The position numbers were made by a program, and so were the translations under genes. Positions 1-9,016 of a DNA stretch of 64,000 nucleotides are shown in pieces. This DNA is from Roseovarius spongiae (GTDB lineage: Bacteria; Pseudomonadota; Alphaproteobacteria; Rhodobacterales; Rhodobacteraceae), in the NCBI RefSeq assembly GCF_003651245.1, contig NZ_RAPE01000004.1:62001-126000 (forward strand), given 5' to 3'. The first letter of the stretch is position 1. The number at the start of each line of letters is the position of its first letter. Under the pieces are notes generated by a model. It saw only the letters and a list, made by a program, of their open reading frames with translations. It ran no database searches and was not told where the DNA came from.

Positions 1-727
1 CGACAACAAATATGGCTGCAAGGAATCCCTCGTCGACGGCATCCGCCGCGCCACCGACACGATGATGGCGGGCAAGGTCGCCGTCGTCATGGGCTATGGC
101 GACGTGGGCAAGGGCAGCGCCGCATCGCTGCGCGGCGCCGGCGCGCGCGTCAAGGTCACCGAGGTCGACCCGATCTGCGCGCTCCAGGCCGCGATGGACG
201 GGTTCGAGGTCGTGCGGCTGGAGGATGTGCTGTCAAGCGCGGACATCTTCGTCACCACCACCGGCAACAAGGACGTGATCCGCATCGAGCACATGCGCGA
301 GATGAAGGACATGGCCATCGTCGGCAACATCGGCCATTTCGACAACGAGATCCAGGTCGCCGCGCTCAAGAACCACAAGTGGACCAACATCAAGGAACAG
401 GTGGACATGATCGAGATGCCCTCGGGCAACCGCATCATCCTGCTGAGCGAGGGCCGCCTGCTGAACCTCGGCAACGCCACCGGGCATCCGAGCTTCGTCA
501 TGTCCGCGTCGTTCACCAACCAGGTGCTGGCGCAGATCGAGCTGTGGAAGAACGGCGACCAGTACGAGAACCAGGTCTACATCCTGCCCAAGCATCTCGA
601 CGAGAAGGTCGCGCGCCTGCATCTCGACCGGATCGGCGTGCGGCTGACCGAGATGACCAAGGAGCAGGCCGACTACATCGGCGTGCCGCAGCACGGTCCC
701 TTCAAGCCCGAGCATTACCGCTACTGA
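1..727 (+). CDS. ahcY: Adenosylhomocysteinase, 3' part (5' end outside window)
   Basis: S-adenosylhomocysteine hydrolase, a cytosolic NAD-dependent enzyme that splits S-adenosylhomocysteine into adenosine and homocysteine and so keeps methylation going. The reading frame is open from base 2, so about 241 C-terminal residues are present out of roughly 460 in the family. The NAD-binding glycine motif GYGDVGKG is visible about 31 residues in, and the protein ends in the conserved KPEHYRY. The C-terminal residues of this family contribute to the cofactor site. A strong intrinsic terminator follows at 766. Identification is secure; only the start is missing. Confidence 0.97.
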   Translation, partial: DNKYGCKESLVDGIRRATDTMMAGKVAVVMGYGDVGKGSAASLRGAGARVKVTEVDPICALQAAMDGFEVVRLEDVLSSADIFVTTTGNKDVIRIEHMREMKDMAIVGNIGHFDNEIQVAALKNHKWTNIKEQVDMIEMPSGNRIILLSEGRLLNLGNATGHPSFVMSASFTNQVLAQIELWKNGDQYENQVYILPKHLDEKVARLHLDRIGVRLTEMTKEQADYIGVPQHGPFKPEHYRY

Positions 728-765
728 CGGCTCCGCGCCGCTTTAGCGGCGCCGCGACATGTTCA

Positions 766-795
766 ACGCCCGCCCGATCTTCGGGCGGGCGTTTT
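766..795 (+). terminator. Intrinsic terminator of ahcY
   Basis: A perfect 12-bp stem (766-777 with 781-792) around a 3-base loop, followed by a T run at 792-795. It lies about 40 bases after the ahcY stop. Confidence 0.9.
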
Positions 796-976
796 GCTGT
801 CATGCGGCATGAAAATGGCGGTGTGGACGCCTGGTTCAGTGGGAACCCGCCTATCCCGGCTGCGCCAATCGGCAGGATTCTGCATGGACGCGCGCCTGCC
901 TGACTGGGGCGGAAACCCGAGCGCCCGCCCACGCATTTCGTCATCAGAGCTTCACGCTGACGAAAGGAGTTAAGCC

Positions 977-1669
977 ATGAAACTCAAGACACTGATGATG
1001 AGCGCAGCCATGTCCGCGCTGGTGGCCGGGGGCGCCGTCGCGCAAACCGACACGGACGCCACCGCCCCGGCCGACGGATCGAGCGCGGCAGGCGTCACCG
1101 CCGACGTGAACGCCGCGGCGGCCACGCAGTTCAGTTCGCTTTCGGATATGACCGTGGGCGATCTGATCGGCCAGGACGTCTATACTCCCGATGGCGACAC
1201 GATCGGCGATGTCGATTACGTGATCGACCAGGGCAGCGGGCCGGAGGCGGTCGTCGGGGTCGGCGGCTTCCTGGGACTGGGCGAATACACGGTCGCCCTG
1301 CCGCTGGGCGAGTTCGAGTATGACTCAGCCCAGCAGATGGTCACGCTCAACGCGACCGAGGACCAGTTGAAACAGCGTCCCGAGTTCGATGAATCCACCG
1401 CTGAAAGCTTGCCTGACGAAACCGGCCTTGCCGACCTGATGGAAAGCGATGGCGCGTCAGGGAACGCCGCGACAACTGGCGAAGCATCAACCAACGACAT
1501 GGACTCGGACGACATGTCGGAGTCGGACAACATGTCGGACGGCTCCGCGACGTCGGACGGCGCGGCGATATCCTACGATAACGAGCCCGAGGCCACCGAC
1601 GATGCGACGCAGACCGACGATTCCGGCGTGACCGACGGCGCCGGCGAACAGGAGAAAACCGACGGTTAA
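977..1669 (+). CDS. Secreted PRC-barrel domain protein with acidic Ser/Asp tail
   Basis: 230 residues. A Sec signal peptide (KLKTLMMSAAMSALVAGGAVA, residues 2-22) ends in AVA before QTD. Residues about 57-115 form a PRC-barrel module (start VGDLIGQDVYTPDG, later VVGVGGFLGLGEYTVALP). The last 90 residues are low complexity and rich in Asp, Ser, Glu and Thr, with a short DMS/NMS repeat around residues 174-188. PRC-barrels of this kind occur in envelope proteins of unknown role. The start is fixed by a strong AAAGGAG site 8 bases upstream. The gene stands alone between two terminators, so it is probably monocistronic. Exact function not known. Confidence 0.88.
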   Translation: MKLKTLMMSAAMSALVAGGAVAQTDTDATAPADGSSAAGVTADVNAAAATQFSSLSDMTVGDLIGQDVYTPDGDTIGDVDYVIDQGSGPEAVVGVGGFLGLGEYTVALPLGEFEYDSAQQMVTLNATEDQLKQRPEFDESTAESLPDETGLADLMESDGASGNAATTGEASTNDMDSDDMSESDNMSDGSATSDGAAISYDNEPEATDDATQTDDSGVTDGAGEQEKTDG

Positions 1670-1700
1670 CGTCTGGCGGCAGCCTGTCCTGAACCAGTCG

Positions 1701-1735
1701 CGCCCCCCGGCCCCTGCGGTCCGGGGGGCGTTTGT
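1701..1735 (+). terminator. Intrinsic terminator after the PRC-barrel gene
   Basis: A 10-bp GC stem (1701-1710 with 1721-1730), 10-base loop, then TTTGTT. It sits 31 bases after the stop codon. Confidence 0.85.
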
Positions 1736-1867
1736 TCCTTGGCGTCTGCGGGGAACCGTGGCGGATTTTCCCTTTGTCATGCCCGGACAAATCGTTAACC
1801 TTCGAAGCCAAGCCGGAATGGCTTGGACAATTAATGTGGCGAAAACTGCCCCGAGGGAGAGACGACA

Positions 1868-2209
1868 ATGGGACGACGTGATGACCTGATCGCGAAATAC
1901 GCGGATGATCTGCGCACGAAATGCGGCATGCAGCCGGACATGGATCTGCTGACCAAGGTGACGATCGGCTGCGGCCCGGCGATCTACGATGCGGATGCAT
2001 CCACCGTCGCTGGCGGACAGCCCCACGAACTGGAAACGGTCAAGGACAACTTTCTCATCAAGAAACTGGGGCTGAGCGACGGGCCGAACCTGATGGCGGC
2101 CATCGACAGCGTGCTCGACACCTACGGGCGTTCCAACCCGAACAAGTATCGCGCCGTCATCTACTACATGCTGACCAAGCATTTCGGCAAGGAATCGGTC
2201 TATAGCTGA
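1868..2209 (+). CDS. DUF2853 family protein
   Basis: 113-residue cytosolic protein with no signal peptide or membrane segment. The sequence (MDLLTKVTIGCGPAIYDADAS, then LIKKLGL and KYRAVIYYMLTKHF near the C-terminus) matches the DUF2853 family as I remember it, at full family length. The family is small, helical and of unknown function. The start has a GAGGGAGA site at a good distance. It is a single gene with its own terminator at 2234. The 198 bases upstream hold the preceding terminator and presumably the promoter. Confidence 0.85.
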   Translation: MGRRDDLIAKYADDLRTKCGMQPDMDLLTKVTIGCGPAIYDADASTVAGGQPHELETVKDNFLIKKLGLSDGPNLMAAIDSVLDTYGRSNPNKYRAVIYYMLTKHFGKESVYS

Positions 2210-2233
2210 GCGACGTCATCGCTGAATGGCATG

Positions 2234-2261
2234 CGCCCGCCCCAGGTCCGGCGGGCGTTTT
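2234..2261 (+). terminator. Intrinsic terminator after DUF2853 gene
   Basis: An 8-bp stem CGCCCGCC/GGCGGGCG (2234-2241 with 2250-2257) with an 8-base loop, followed by TTTT. Confidence 0.85.
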
Positions 2262-2377
2262 GCTTGGCCCTCCGGCATTTTCATCAAGAAGAAACCATTG
2301 ACGCCCCTGCCGGATGGCGCGACTGCGCGCCGCGAACGGGCGCGAGGCATGGCATACGGCGCTGAAAGGTCTTAGGT

Positions 2378-2390
2378 ATGGTGTCACCAT
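2378..2390 (+). promoter_or_regulatory. Palindrome upstream of folE2, possible operator
   Basis: ATGGTG-T-CACCAT is a perfect 6-1-6 inverted repeat ending 21 bases before the folE2 start. The position suits a repressor site overlapping the promoter or start of transcription. It does not resemble the AT-rich Zur box expected for zinc-regulated folE2 genes, so the regulator is unknown. Confidence 0.35.
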
Positions 2391-2411
2391 GGCGGTGAGG
2401 ATGAGAAACCG

Positions 2412-3512
<1,101 letters not shown>

Positions 3513-3667
3513 TCCCGGTCCGGGATCCGCGGCCCGGCGGGGGATTCCATCCACAGGATCGGCGGATTCCCGTGCATCGGGGCGCCGGGCATCATGCCGC
3601 ATAGCAGGCGTGTGCACGTCATGCGATACTGGGGCCAGTTCATCCTTCTGCCAGAGGAGACAGGACA

Positions 3668-3967
3668 ATGTCCCGCTCATACACGCCACCTCACTATTCC
3701 GCGGTCGGGATCCAGATGATGGGTCAGATGTTCGAGCAGCAGATGCGCATGGCGCAGACCTTCGGCATGGCCGCGATGGCGTCCAACCCGCTGTTCGCCC
3801 GCCAATTGGCGCGCGAAACCCCTTCGACCGGGCCGGAACAGGCTGACTTGCCCAAGAAGGCGCGCCCCGTGAACCAGGTCGGCGAGGCGACGATCCGGCG
3901 CGCCCGGATGCCGTCCCCGCCACCGATGACGCCGACTTTCGGACGCACCCGCGCCACGCCGGTCTGA
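3668..3967 (+). CDS. Small basic protein, function unknown
   Basis: 99 residues, Met- and Gln-rich in the first half (QMMGQMFEQQMRMAQTFGM, residues 17-35, likely an amphipathic helix) and Pro/Arg-rich and disordered in the second half (RRARMPSPPPMTPTFGRTR). A strong AGAGGAGA ribosome site precedes the ATG, which favours a real gene. No signal peptide or membrane span. It ends 6 bases before the convergent DapA-family gene. The helical half vaguely recalls phasin-like proteins, but I do not recognise a family. Confidence 0.6.
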   Translation: MSRSYTPPHYSAVGIQMMGQMFEQQMRMAQTFGMAAMASNPLFARQLARETPSTGPEQADLPKKARPVNQVGEATIRRARMPSPPPMTPTFGRTRATPV

Positions 3968-3973
3968 GCGCGC

Positions 3974-4873
3974 TCAGAGCCGCGCGAGCGTGTCCGCCAG
4001 CGGCCCGGCCAGCGCCGGATCGGCGGGCATCAGCGGCGCGCGCAGGTTGAGCCAACGCGCGTCCCCGGTCTGCCGCGCCTTCAGCCCCTTCAGTCCCGGG
4101 ATCAGCCCGCCCGCCTGCACCGCGTCGCGATGCGCGTCGATCTGCGGCGCCAGCGCCTTCGCGCCCTCATCGTCCCCCGCGCGCAGCGTGTCGTATAGCG
4201 CGCGGATGCCGGCCACGTTGGTGTTGCAACTGGCCGAGATGCACCCGCCCCCGCCCAGCGCCATCGCGCGCATCATCACGCTTTCCGATCCCGGAAAGAC
4301 GGAAATGCCCGGCGCGGCCTCGATCACGGCCTTGGTGTTGTCCCAATCGCCCGAGCTGTCCTTGTAGGCGACGACCACCTCGGGGAACGCGTCGTTGAGC
4401 CGCCCGGCAAGCGCGGGCGAGACGGCGATGCCGGTATTCTGCGGGATATTGTATAGACATATTCTGAGCGCATCCGATCCCACGCCCTCGATCAGCTGGC
4501 TGAAATAGCGGTAGAGCCCCTCGTCGCTCGCCTTCACGAAAAAGAACGGCGGCAGCGTCATCACCGCCGCGCAGCCGAGTTCGACCGCGTGCCGGCTGAG
4601 CGTCAGCGTTTCCTCGAGGTTGCACAGCCCCGTGCCCGGCATGAGCTGATCCGCGCGCGCGACCCCGTTCTCGACCAGTTTCTCCAGCGCGTCGATGCGT
4701 TCGCGCACCGAATGGCTCAGCGCCTCGCTCGTGGTGCCGAAGGGCGACAGGTAATGCGCCCCATCGGCGAGGCAGCCGGCCGCGTGATCGAGGTAGAGAT
4801 CGAACGCGATGCTGGAATCGTCGTTATAGGGGGTGAGGAGGGGGGTGATCACCCCGGTGAAACGGTCGGTCAT
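3974..4873 (-). CDS. Dihydrodipicolinate synthase/N-acetylneuraminate lyase family aldolase
   Basis: 299-residue class I aldolase with a TIM-barrel fold. It has the GTTSE pyruvate-carboxylate motif (residues 46-50), the catalytic Tyr141 in LYNIPQNTG and the Schiff-base Lys171 in AYKDSSGD. The family includes lysine-pathway DapA, sialic acid lyase and several keto-sugar-acid or hydroxy-keto-acid aldolases. Its place directly downstream of a 2-hydroxyacid dehydrogenase (14-base gap, AGAAGGAC ribosome site) suggests a catabolic lyase rather than the housekeeping DapA. The substrate cannot be read from the sequence. Confidence 0.88.
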   Translation of the reverse strand: MTDRFTGVITPLLTPYNDDSSIAFDLYLDHAAGCLADGAHYLSPFGTTSEALSHSVRERIDALEKLVENGVARADQLMPGTGLCNLEETLTLSRHAVELGCAAVMTLPPFFFVKASDEGLYRYFSQLIEGVGSDALRICLYNIPQNTGIAVSPALAGRLNDAFPEVVVAYKDSSGDWDNTKAVIEAAPGISVFPGSESVMMRAMALGGGGCISASCNTNVAGIRALYDTLRAGDDEGAKALAPQIDAHRDAVQAGGLIPGLKGLKARQTGDARWLNLRAPLMPADPALAGPLADTLARL

Positions 4874-4887
4874 ATGATGTCCTTCTT

Positions 4888-5859
4888 TCAGTAGCCCCGC
4901 GCGGGGCTGACGATGTTGGCAAGCGTCTCTCCCCGCCGCCAGCGCGCCAGATTGTCGATGAAAAGCTCAAGCGACGCCATCCCCCAACCTTCGTACACGG
5001 CCGAGCAATGCGGCGAAATCAACACGTTTTCTAGATCCCAGATCGGTGAGTCGACCGGAAGCGGTTCGGGGTCGAACACGTCGAGCGCGGCCGCCGCGAT
5101 CGCCCCGCCGCGCAGCGCGTTGACAAGCGCGGCGCCATCCACCACGCCGCCGCGCGACACGTCGACGAGGATCGCGCTTTCCTTCATCGCGCCCAGCGCC
5201 TCGGCCCCGACCAGCCCGCGCGTGGCGGGCAGAAGCGGCACGCTCACCACGACGAAATCGGCGCGAGGCCAGAGACCGGGCAGCGAGTCGGGGGAATGCA
5301 CCTCGTCCACATGCTCGGTCTCGACGGGGCGCGCGCGGGTTCCGATCACGCGCAAGCCCAGCGCCTTGGCGCGCGCAGCGACCGCCTGTCCGGTATGGCC
5401 AAGGCCGACGATAAGCATCGTCTTGCCGTGGATCGGCGTGACCTGCCGCGCGCTTTCCCAGTGATGCGCGGCCTGGTCAAGCATGAGGCCGGGAATATCG
5501 ATTGCAAAATGCAGGATCGCGCCGAGGACATATTCGGCCATCATCGCGGCGGCGACCCCGGCGGAGTTGGTCACGGTAACCTTTTCTTCGTCCCACATGC
5601 GCAGGTGATCCACGCCCGACCCTGCGACCGTGATCCAGCGCGGCCCGTCCGGCCCAAGCAACGCCTCGCGCGGGTAGCCCGAGCGACCGGCAAAGCAGAC
5701 GCCATAAACAACGTCGGGCCTGAACTCGGCCAGCATCCCGGCCAGCCCCGCGTAGTCGTTGCAGGTCGCGATCTCGGCGTCGGGGGCCGCCTCGGCCAGC
5801 CGCGCCTTCATCGCGTCGGTGTCGTCGTTGTGCAGCAGGATGCGGGGGGCGTCGGTCAT
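4888..5859 (-). CDS. D-isomer-specific 2-hydroxyacid dehydrogenase
   Basis: 323-residue NAD(P)-dependent oxidoreductase interconverting a 2-hydroxy acid and a 2-keto acid. The Rossmann motif is GLGHTGQAVAARAKALG, the signature segment is VDVSRGGVVDG, and the catalytic histidine is in LISPHCSA near residue 278. A longer reading frame extends upstream to 6054, but its first 65 residues are Arg/Pro-rich and unlike the family. The ATG at 5859 has a GGAG site 5 bases upstream, so this start was chosen. It is co-transcribed with the aldolase gene downstream and probably lies in the metZ transcript or just after it. Substrate unknown. Confidence 0.88.
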   Translation of the reverse strand: MTDAPRILLHNDDTDAMKARLAEAAPDAEIATCNDYAGLAGMLAEFRPDVVYGVCFAGRSGYPREALLGPDGPRWITVAGSGVDHLRMWDEEKVTVTNSAGVAAAMMAEYVLGAILHFAIDIPGLMLDQAAHHWESARQVTPIHGKTMLIVGLGHTGQAVAARAKALGLRVIGTRARPVETEHVDEVHSPDSLPGLWPRADFVVVSVPLLPATRGLVGAEALGAMKESAILVDVSRGGVVDGAALVNALRGGAIAAAALDVFDPEPLPVDSPIWDLENVLISPHCSAVYEGWGMASLELFIDNLARWRRGETLANIVSPARGY

Positions 5860-6032
5860 GGTTTCTCCGGTGGTGCGTGGAGCAGGGTGGCGAGTTCGCA
5901 AAGTCGCGCATCGGGCACCGGAAGTCGATCCCGCATCGCCCGGAGGGCGCGGCGGCGCTCTTCTTCCAGGCCTCGGCATCCTCCATCCGCGCGTCCGGCC
6001 CGCCGCGCGCGTCGCCACGTCAAACGCGGCAC
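5856..6032 (-). CDS. Possible small coupled reading frame between metZ and the hydroxyacid dehydrogenase
   Basis: A GTG-started frame of 58 residues whose TGA overlaps the ATG of the hydroxyacid dehydrogenase as ATGA. The last 38 residues (LEEERRRALRAMRDRLPVPD and on) look like a helical protein with good codon usage. The first 20 are Arg/Gly-rich and look non-coding. An ATG in another frame at about 5986 gives MEDAEAWKK just before the plausible part, so a single frameshift could link them. It may be the 3' remnant of a small gene or a chance frame. Confidence 0.25.
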   Translation of the reverse strand: MPRLTWRRARRAGRADGGCRGLEEERRRALRAMRDRLPVPDARLCELATLLHAPPEKP

Positions 6033-6054
6033 CCTTCGTCGCGCCTGTCCTCAA

Positions 6055-7236
6055 TCAGGCCGCGTCGAGCGCCTGCATCACGTCGGCGAGAAGGTCATCG
6101 GTATCCTCTATCCCCACCGAAAGCCGCACGAGGCCGGGGGTGATCCCGAGCGCGGCGCATTGCGCGTCCGTCAGCCGCTGGTGCGTCGTGGTCGCGGGAT
6201 GGGTGGCGATGGATTTCGCGTCGCCAAGGTTGTTCGAGATGAGCACGATCCGCAGCGCGTCAAGGAACCGGAACGCCGCCGCCTGCCCGCCCGCGAGGTC
6301 AAGCGCCAGCACCGTGCCGCCGCCGCCCATGCGTTCGCGGACAAGCTGCGCCTGCGGGTGGCTGCCATGTCCGGCATAAAGCGCGCGGGCGAGTTTCGGA
6401 TGCCCCTGAACCGCGTCGGCGATGGCATGCGCCGTCGCCGCCTGCGCGCGCACCCGCAGGTCCATCGTCTCGAGCCCCTTGAGCATGATCCAGGCGGTGA
6501 AGGGCGACATGGAGCCGCCGGTGTGCTTCATGTAGGTCTGCACCGTGTCGCGGATATAGTCCCGCTTCCCAAGGATCACGCCGCCCAGCGCGCGGCCCTG
6601 CCCGTCGATATGCTTGGTCGCGGAATAAACCACCACGTCGGCCCCCTGTTCGACCGCGCGGGAAAACACCGGCGTGGCGAAGACGTTGTCGACGATCACC
6701 GTCGCGCCGACCTGGTGGGCGAGCTCTGCGACGGCGGCGATGTCGATCACCTCTAGCGTCGGGTTGGCGATCGTCTCGAAGAACACCGCCTTGGTGTCCT
6801 CGCGCAGCGCCGCCTTCCACTGGCCGAGATCGGCGCCGTCGACGAAACTCACCTCGACCCCGAACCGCGTCAGCACCTCGTCCAGAACATAAAGGCACGA
6901 CCCGAAGAGCGCCCGCGCCGCGACTACGTGATCGCCCGCGCGCAGCATGGAGGTGAGCGCGCCGCTCACCGCCGCCATGCCGGACGCGGTGGCGAAGGCG
7001 GCCTCGGCGCCCTCGAGCGCGGCGATGCGGTCCTCGAACATCGCGACCGTGGGGTTGCCGTAGCGCGCGTAGATGAATTCGTCCGGGCCCGATTCGATGA
7101 ACCGCGCCTCGGCGTCTTCGGCGCTGTCGTAGACGAAGCTCTGCGTCATGTAGATCGCTTCGCTCAGCTCATTATACTGGCTGCGCCGCGCGCCGCCATG
7201 CACCAGCCGGGTGCGGGTGTTCCAGTTCTCGCTCAT
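6055..7236 (-). CDS. metZ: O-succinylhomoserine sulfhydrylase
   Basis: 393-residue PLP enzyme of the Cys/Met metabolism family, cytosolic, joining sulfide to O-succinylhomoserine to make homocysteine. The PLP lysine lies in SATKHIDGQGR (about residue 205), with YARYGNPT near the N-terminus and a C-terminal VRLSVGIEDTDDL typical of the family. The ATG at 7236 has a GGAGG site 8 bases upstream. A frame extending to 7392 only covers the riboswitch leader. Its control by a SAM-II riboswitch and terminator directly upstream supports a role in methionine synthesis. O-acetylhomoserine use cannot be ruled out from sequence. Confidence 0.93.
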   Translation of the reverse strand: MSENWNTRTRLVHGGARRSQYNELSEAIYMTQSFVYDSAEDAEARFIESGPDEFIYARYGNPTVAMFEDRIAALEGAEAAFATASGMAAVSGALTSMLRAGDHVVAARALFGSCLYVLDEVLTRFGVEVSFVDGADLGQWKAALREDTKAVFFETIANPTLEVIDIAAVAELAHQVGATVIVDNVFATPVFSRAVEQGADVVVYSATKHIDGQGRALGGVILGKRDYIRDTVQTYMKHTGGSMSPFTAWIMLKGLETMDLRVRAQAATAHAIADAVQGHPKLARALYAGHGSHPQAQLVRERMGGGGTVLALDLAGGQAAAFRFLDALRIVLISNNLGDAKSIATHPATTTHQRLTDAQCAALGITPGLVRLSVGIEDTDDLLADVMQALDAA

Positions 7237-7260
7237 GTCTGACCTCCGGGCCGCGCCCAC

Positions 7261-7297
7261 AAAAAAAGCCCCCGCGCCGGTCAAGCAGAAGGGGCTT
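7261..7297 (-). terminator. Riboswitch-controlled terminator in the metZ leader
   Basis: On the minus strand, AAGCCCC (7297-7291) pairs with GGGGCTT (7272-7266), followed by seven T residues (7267-7261). It lies between the SAM-II aptamer and the metZ ribosome site, so it would stop transcription before the gene. A competing hairpin (7307-7279) covers its 5' arm. Confidence 0.85.
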
Positions 7298-7305
7298 CTT
7301 CCTGA

Positions 7306-7357
7306 CCTTTTAGCGGCATGTTTAACGTGGCCCACAATCCGGTAACAAATCGCCACG
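7306..7357 (-). promoter_or_regulatory. SAM-II riboswitch aptamer of metZ
   Basis: The minus strand carries the SAM-II pattern. P1 is CGTGGC (7357-7352) with GCCACG (7331-7326), the P1 loop contains GATTTG and ACCGGATTG, and the 3' segment has TTAAA and then GCTAAAAGG (7314-7306), which forms the pseudoknot in known SAM-II structures. SAM-II RNAs bind S-adenosylmethionine and turn off methionine genes in alphaproteobacteria. The position in front of metZ and an intrinsic terminator fits exactly. Identified by eye from the known consensus. Confidence 0.9.
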
Positions 7358-7363
7358 GTGTTT

Positions 7364-7392
7364 TGTGTAATCCCGCGCGGGTAGCGCGTCAA
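7364..7392 (-). promoter_or_regulatory. Probable metZ promoter
   Basis: TTGACG (7392-7387), a 17-base spacer and TACACA (7369-7364) on the minus strand. Transcription would begin at about 7357, exactly where the SAM-II aptamer starts. The -35 overlaps the ispZ stop codon. Confidence 0.5.
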
Positions 7393-8003
7393 TCGGGCGA
7401 TGACCCGTCCTCGTCCCCGGTTCCGTGTTCGCGGAACAGTTTGCCCTGCGTGACGAAGAACAGGAAGATCGCCGCGGTGAGGCCGAAGGTCTTGAAATAG
7501 ACCCAGACCTCTTCGCTCTGGGTGCGCCAGATCGCCTCGTTCAGGATGGCGAGGCCGAAGAAGAACAGCATCAGGCGTTTGGTCAGGATCATCCAGCCGG
7601 CATCGGTGAGCGGCATCAGACCGTCCATCACCGATTGCAGCCAGGATTGCCCCCGCAGGAGGCCGAGCCCAAGCAAGCCGCCGAACAGCAGGTAGATGAT
7701 CGTCGGCTTCATCTTGAAGAAGCGCGGATCGTTAAACCAGACACTGAGTCCGCCGAAAACGGTGATGAGCACGGCGGTCATCACCTGCATCTTGGAGAGA
7801 TGACCGGTCAGCTTCCACAACAGCGCGATGGACAGCAGGAAGGCGGGGATGAACCCGGCGGTGACGACGACGAAACCGGCGTATTCCGTGCCGCCGAGAT
7901 TGTAGGTTTGATCCTTCAGCCACAGGTAGGCGAGGAAAAAGGCGAGGATCGGCCCATACTCCAGCCCCGCACGCAGCCCGCTGTTGATCTTCTTGCCTGC
8001 CAT
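7389..8003 (-). CDS. ispZ: Inner-membrane spanning protein YciB / septation protein IspZ
   Basis: 204-residue integral membrane protein with about five or six hydrophobic spans, full length for the YciB/IspZ family (typical segments GLEYGPILAFFLAYL, FNDPRFFKMKPTIIYLLFG and LNEAIWRTQSEEVWVYFK). YciB affects envelope integrity and cell division in enterobacteria; the biochemical role is unclear. The gene follows an EamA transporter by 17 bases, and upstream lies ftsY, an order I have seen repeatedly in Rhodobacteraceae. The C-terminal tail is acidic and polar. Confidence 0.92.
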   Translation of the reverse strand: MAGKKINSGLRAGLEYGPILAFFLAYLWLKDQTYNLGGTEYAGFVVVTAGFIPAFLLSIALLWKLTGHLSKMQVMTAVLITVFGGLSVWFNDPRFFKMKPTIIYLLFGGLLGLGLLRGQSWLQSVMDGLMPLTDAGWMILTKRLMLFFFGLAILNEAIWRTQSEEVWVYFKTFGLTAAIFLFFVTQGKLFREHGTGDEDGSSPD

Positions 8004-8020
8004 GTCCGTCCTGCTTTCCC

Positions 8021-8923
8021 TTATCCGCCCATTTCAACGATGACCGCGCCCAGCGCGATCAGACACATCAGCGCGATCCGGCGCGGCCCGACCGTGTCGC
8101 GCAGCACCAGCCAGCCGATCAGCGCGGCGAAGACGGTCGATGTCTCACGCAGAACCGCCGCCTCGCCGACCTTGTCCAGCCGGGTGGCCAGCATGATCGA
8201 CCCGAAGGACATAAGCGCGATCACCCCGCCAAACACCCCCCGAAGCATCAGGGGGCCGGGGGCGGGCGCGTCCGGCATGGCCCGCCAGCGCCGATAGGCG
8301 TAAACCGGGATCGTCAGCCCGTCGATGAAGAAGAACCACGCAAGGAACGTGAACGGATTTTCGGTGGCCCGGATGCCATAGGCGTCATAGGTCGTATAGA
8401 GCGCGACCACCAGCCCGGTGCAGAAGGCCAGGCCCAGCGCCAGCGGCAGCGTGTCGCGCGCCTTGACCAGGAAGATCAGGTTATAGACAGCAAGCCCGAA
8501 GATGCCCGCCATCAGAACGCCCACGCCCGCCCATTGCGTCAGGCTGAAGACCTCGCCGAAGATGAGATAGGCGCCGATCACGGTGAAGAGAGGCCCGGTC
8601 CCGCGCACCACCGGGTAAACCACGGTGTAAGCGCCCTTGGTATAGGCCATCGCCTGCAACACCTTGTAGAGCGTGTGGATCGCCCATGCCCCGGCGAAGA
8701 TCGGCCACATGTGCGGCTCGGGAAACGGGACGAAGAAGAATGCGAAGGGCGCGGCGATCAGCGCATAGCTGAAATCGACCGCCCCGCGCGTCAGCCAAGG
8801 ATCGTGTCGTCCCTTCTGCAGCGCGCCGAAGACCGCGTGCAGGAACGCCGCCATCAGCGCCAGCCAGAGCGCGAGCGTATGCCCCGCCTGCGTTCCCTCG
8901 AGCGAGATCAGCCAATCGCTCAT
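8021..8923 (-). CDS. EamA/DMT family transporter
   Basis: 300-residue polytopic membrane protein with about ten hydrophobic segments in two repeated EamA halves, the drug/metabolite transporter layout. Start taken at the ATG giving MSDWLISLEG. The frame runs on to 8989, but the additional residues are Arg-rich and unlike the family. Only a weak ribosome site is visible. The substrate is unknown. It is probably co-transcribed with ispZ, and divergent from the mgtC-like gene with 93 bases between starts. Confidence 0.85.
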   Translation of the reverse strand: MSDWLISLEGTQAGHTLALWLALMAAFLHAVFGALQKGRHDPWLTRGAVDFSYALIAAPFAFFFVPFPEPHMWPIFAGAWAIHTLYKVLQAMAYTKGAYTVVYPVVRGTGPLFTVIGAYLIFGEVFSLTQWAGVGVLMAGIFGLAVYNLIFLVKARDTLPLALGLAFCTGLVVALYTTYDAYGIRATENPFTFLAWFFFIDGLTIPVYAYRRWRAMPDAPAPGPLMLRGVFGGVIALMSFGSIMLATRLDKVGEAAVLRETSTVFAALIGWLVLRDTVGPRRIALMCLIALGAVIVEMGG

Positions 8924-9016
8924 GCCGCGATCACGTGGGCAAGGGAACCGGAGCCGCGCGTTCTGCGTTCGGCGCACAACCGCGCGCATCCGCGCGCCAC
9001 GATTCGGGGGGGACGG

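Noticed and set aside
5860..6054. 65-residue N-terminal extension of the 2-hydroxyacid dehydrogenase
   Set aside because: Residues are Arg/Pro-rich and not family-like, the extension would begin with TTG, and the ATG at 5859 has a good ribosome site.
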